The notes under the pieces are model-generated. The model saw only the letters and a program-made list of their open reading frames with translations, made no database searches and had not been told where the DNA came from. Of a stretch of 8,306 nt of DNA, positions 6,192 through 8,306 are shown one piece after another. The first letter of the stretch is position 1. Each line of letters starts with the position of its first letter. The DNA is from an uncultured Bacteroidales bacterium (GTDB lineage: Bacteria > Bacteroidota > Bacteroidia > Bacteroidales > Muribaculaceae). The position numbers and the translations under genes are program-made. Where the stretch lies: the NCBI GenBank assembly GCA_900554345.1, contig USHH01000092.1, positions 1 to 8,306 on the forward strand. Reading direction: 5' to 3'.

Positions 6192-7849
6192 GGGATTTGA
6201 TCGAGCGGCTGCGTCTCATTGATTACAAAGACGCGAATGCCATTATAAAGGATATAAGCGGTATAGTGGATTTCTTCTCCTCAGATGAAGACAAAAGAGA
6301 CTTCATCTCAGCCCATGAAGTCGAAACCGCCATCGCCGGCGAAGACCGGGTCTCTTACGGTGACTGGCAGACTCCGCAACAATTAGCGGAGAAGGTATGT
6401 GAACGACATATCCGGAAATACGGCTACCCCGATATCGTGATAGAGCCGACATGCGGCCTCGGTTCTTTTGTAATGTCCGCTTTGGACAAATTTCCCGACC
6501 TGACTGAGATACACGCAGTGGAAATCAACAGTCGGTATGTCTCGGAGCTTAAATTCAACCTCCTCAGGAATGCCTTGCTCTCCCCTCGGCAAAACTATCC
6601 GGACATCTACATCCATAATGCAGATTTCTTCAGATTCGACTTCTCACCCATAATCCGGAAAGCCCGGTCCAACAACTGGGACCTGGCGATCATCGGTAAT
6701 CCTCCATGGGTCACCAATAGCTCCCAGGGTCGCAACAACTCGCTTAATCTCCCACTGAAGCAAAACAGCTTTGGACTCAAAGGCATCGAGGCGATAACCG
6801 GCAAAAGCAATTTCGACATCAGCGAATATATCACCCTGCAGTTGTTGAGGATGTCGCAGCAAAACAAGGGAGGCATCTCGTTTCTGCTGAAGAATTCAGT
6901 AATACGGAATATACTGAACAAGCAGAAAAACGCCCCCCTGAATATCGGAGACATCACGCAGGAATCGATTGACGCATCCGCTGAATTCAATGTCTCGGTA
7001 GATGCCTCCTGCTTTTGCGCCCGATTCGACAGCGGGCCGGCGATGGTCTGCCAGATCACTGATTTCTACAGCGGCAGATACATCAGGAAATATGGATGGG
7101 TGGCCGATTCGTTTGTAGCCGACGTAGACATATATCAACGCTTCGCCCCCTATGACAGTACATCCACATACGAATGGCGGTCAGGCATCAAGCATGACTG
7201 CGCCTCGGTGTTGGAGCTGACGCTTGACGACGGAGTGTTTCATAACGGATACGGCGAGAGGGTTGACATCGAGGATGACCTGATCTTTCCGCTCTTGAAA
7301 AGCTCCGACATAAAGCGTCATCATGACAGCCAGTGCCGGAAGTATATCATTGTCACTCAGCGGAGAGTCGGGGAAGACACCTCAGCCCTGAAATATACAC
7401 ACCCGCGAGCTTATGCATATCTGACCTACCATATCGATGATTTTGTAAGGCGTAAGAGCAGCATTTATAAGGGAAAGGATGTTTTCAGCATCTTCGGCAT
7501 CGGAGCCTATTCCTTCAAGCCCTTTAAGATTGTAGTCTCGGCGCTTTATAAAGACATCGATTTCCGGCTTGTGGCTCAATATGAAGGGAAACCGGTAATG
7601 GTTGATGACACCTGCTACCAGCTGGACTTCGATGACATCGGCGAAGCGAATGCCGTCTATGCAGCCGTTCAGAGCGAGGAGATACAATCACTGTTGGGAT
7701 CCCTTGTCTTCAAGGATGCCAAACGGGTCATAACCAAAGGCATCCTCGCCCGGCTCAATCTGGAGGGGGTATGCCGCGACAAAGGGATTTCCTTGAAGTC
7801 AAGACTACACAATTCGGGAAAAATAATGCCCCCCTCCTTATTCGGGTAG
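6188..7849 (+). CDS. Type II adenine-specific DNA methyltransferase, gamma class
   Basis: This 553-residue SAM-dependent DNA methyltransferase should protect host DNA by N6-methylating adenine at the cognate site. Motif X is YGDWQTP (57-63), motif I is EPTCGLGSF (86-94), the motif II acid is E112 in HAVEIN, motif III is NADFF (144-148) and catalytic motif IV is NPPW (171-174). The order X-I-IV with the presumed target-recognition region C-terminal (about 300-553) is the gamma-class arrangement. NPPW is typical of N6-adenine enzymes, though N4-cytosine activity cannot be excluded. The sequence after motif IV (VTNSSQGRNNS, then LPLKQNSF) resembles NPPWVTN-type R-M methyltransferases from memory. 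No endonuclease or helicase domain is fused. Start ATG 6188 overlaps the endonuclease stop, so the two are translationally coupled. The stop lies 9 nt before the right terminator copy. GC is lower than in the flanking genes. Confidence 0.9.
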   Translation: MRDLIERLRLIDYKDANAIIKDISGIVDFFSSDEDKRDFISAHEVETAIAGEDRVSYGDWQTPQQLAEKVCERHIRKYGYPDIVIEPTCGLGSFVMSALDKFPDLTEIHAVEINSRYVSELKFNLLRNALLSPRQNYPDIYIHNADFFRFDFSPIIRKARSNNWDLAIIGNPPWVTNSSQGRNNSLNLPLKQNSFGLKGIEAITGKSNFDISEYITLQLLRMSQQNKGGISFLLKNSVIRNILNKQKNAPLNIGDITQESIDASAEFNVSVDASCFCARFDSGPAMVCQITDFYSGRYIRKYGWVADSFVADVDIYQRFAPYDSTSTYEWRSGIKHDCASVLELTLDDGVFHNGYGERVDIEDDLIFPLLKSSDIKRHHDSQCRKYIIVTQRRVGEDTSALKYTHPRAYAYLTYHIDDFVRRKSSIYKGKDVFSIFGIGAYSFKPFKIVVSALYKDIDFRLVAQYEGKPVMVDDTCYQLDFDDIGEANAVYAAVQSEEIQSLLGSLVFKDAKRVITKGILARLNLEGVCRDKGISLKSRLHNSGKIMPPSLFG

Positions 7850-7858
7850 AGTATGATG

Positions 7859-7896
7859 AAAGCGGGCCCGCACCGGATGGATGCGGACCCGCCTTT
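7859..7896 (-). terminator. Intrinsic terminator hairpin, right copy, shared by convergent genes
   Basis: Arms 7859-7872 and 7882-7896 enclose the same CCGGATGGA loop as the left copy. Read from the - strand (CoA-transferase transcript), the changed base gives a G-U wobble, leaving only a one-base bulge, and the arm ends in CTTTCATCAT. Read from the + strand (methyltransferase transcript), the same change is a C-A mismatch, so the hairpin should be weaker for the R-M operon. It is placed to serve both genes. Confidence 0.75.
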
Positions 7897-7899
7897 ATA
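7859..7899 (+). repeat. Direct repeat, right copy, flanking the R-M cassette
   Basis: This 41-nt block matches 5436-5475 at 39 of 41 aligned columns. The differences are one G-to-A (7887) and one extra C in the right arm (7892-7893). It begins 9 nt after the methyltransferase stop and ends 16 nt before the stop codon of the convergent gene. Confidence 0.9.
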
Positions 7900-7915
7900 G
7901 AGGTCTGGCCGGGGG

Positions 7916-8306
7916 TCAGGCGTCGTATTTGGCGAAGTCGGTCTGGCTCATGTCGCCCGTCTCCATGAATGTCTCGTGGAGAGCGAAAGCGGCCTTGAGG
8001 TTGTGGGGAAGATGTCCGCCGCCCTTCTGGGCGAGCTTCAGGTAATCCCACATCAGCTCCTTGTACATGGGATGCACGCAGTTCTCGATGATGCACTCCG
8101 CCCTCTGGATCGGGTCCTTGCCGCGAAGGTCGGCGACACCCTGCTCCGTAGCGATCACCTTCACCGAGTGCTCGCTGTGGTCGACGTGCGACACCATCGG
8201 CACGATGGCCGAGATCTTGCCGCCCTTCTGGATCGACGGGCAGGAGAAGATCGAGAGGTAGGCGTTGCGCGAGAAGTCGGCCGCGCCGCCGATGCCGTTC
8301 ATCATC
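7916..8306 (-). CDS. Acetyl-CoA hydrolase / succinate CoA-transferase family protein, C-terminal part
   Basis: Only the last 130 or so codons are present; the 5' end lies beyond the right edge and the stop is TGA at 7918-7916. The family (Cat1-like, about 500 residues) moves CoA between acetate and succinate or hydrolyses acetyl-CoA in fermentative carbon metabolism. Visible landmarks are MMNGIGGAADFSRNAYLSIF at the start of the fragment, then GGKISAIVPMVSHVDHSEH and VIATEQGVADLRGKDP, all typical of the C-terminal half of the family. The catalytic Glu region is not in the window. GC-rich codon use matches the 1-5427 operon and differs from the R-M genes, so this is a host gene. It converges on the right terminator copy. 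Substrate preference cannot be settled from this part. Confidence 0.88.
   Translation of the reverse strand, partial: MMNGIGGAADFSRNAYLSIFSCPSIQKGGKISAIVPMVSHVDHSEHSVKVIATEQGVADLRGKDPIQRAECIIENCVHPMYKELMWDYLKLAQKGGGHLPHNLKAAFALHETFMETGDMSQTDFAKYDA

Noticed and set aside
6932..7834. Two six-C runs in the methyltransferase gene (about 6933-6938 and 7829-7834) as phase-variable tracts.
   Set aside because: Six bases is too short to suggest frequent slippage, and the frame is intact.
5436..7899. Integron gene cassette with attC-like hairpins.
   Set aside because: The hairpins are short perfect terminator stems with no RYYYAAC/GTTRRRY core sites, there is no integrase, and the cassette holds two genes with its own promoter.
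5436..7899. Transposon or insertion sequence bounded by the repeats.
   Set aside because: The repeats are direct, not inverted, and there is no transposase; the two genes between them are both R-M genes.
1..8306. tRNA, rRNA, riboswitch or CRISPR array.
   Set aside because: No such structures or spaced repeats were seen; almost all of the window is coding, and the two short gaps (5428-5525 and 7850-7915) are accounted for by hairpins and a promoter.

Overview
The window looks like a piece of a GC-rich Bacteroidetes (Bacteroidales) chromosome, possibly Muribaculaceae-like. The evidence is a DUF4271 membrane protein next to uroporphyrinogen-III synthase, a Bacteroidetes-style receiver/ATP-grasp protein usually annotated as PEP synthase, a Cat1-type CoA-transferase, a perfect Bacteroidetes -7 promoter box (TAnnTTTG), and the lack of clear Shine-Dalgarno sequences. 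The family-level placement is a guess.

Layout. Positions 1-5427 hold four tightly packed + strand genes that read as one operon: a DUF4271 membrane protein (5' end outside the window), hemD, a 992-residue protein with receiver-like domains followed by a PEP-synthase-type ATP-grasp domain, and a 187-residue coiled-coil protein. Gaps are 28 nt, 4 nt and a 4-nt ATGA overlap. The operon ends at a perfect 14-bp-stem terminator (5436-5472). Positions 5490-7849 hold a two-gene type II restriction-modification cassette: a Bacteroidetes promoter that places the transcript start on or beside the start codon, a 221-residue endonuclease with a MutH/Sau3AI-like active-site pattern, and an overlapping 553-residue gamma-class adenine DNA methyltransferase. 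Positions 7859-7899 hold a second, slightly diverged copy of the same terminator. From 8306 down to 7916 on the - strand is the 3' end of an acetyl-CoA hydrolase/CoA-transferase gene, which converges on this region.

Interpretation. The most striking structure is that the lower-GC R-M cassette lies exactly between two near-identical copies (39 of 41 aligned columns) of one hairpin terminator. Removing one copy plus the cassette would leave the coiled-coil and CoA-transferase genes converging on a single bidirectional terminator. This fits a mobile R-M cassette inserted at, or exchanged through, a terminator hairpin. No transposase or integrase is visible. The second notable object is the 992-residue protein: it keeps the nucleotide-binding half of PEP synthase, but I see neither the phospho-histidine motif nor the PEP-binding barrel. 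It carries instead one degenerate and one apparently intact receiver domain and an unfamiliar C-terminal domain, so 'PEP synthase' is probably a misleading name.
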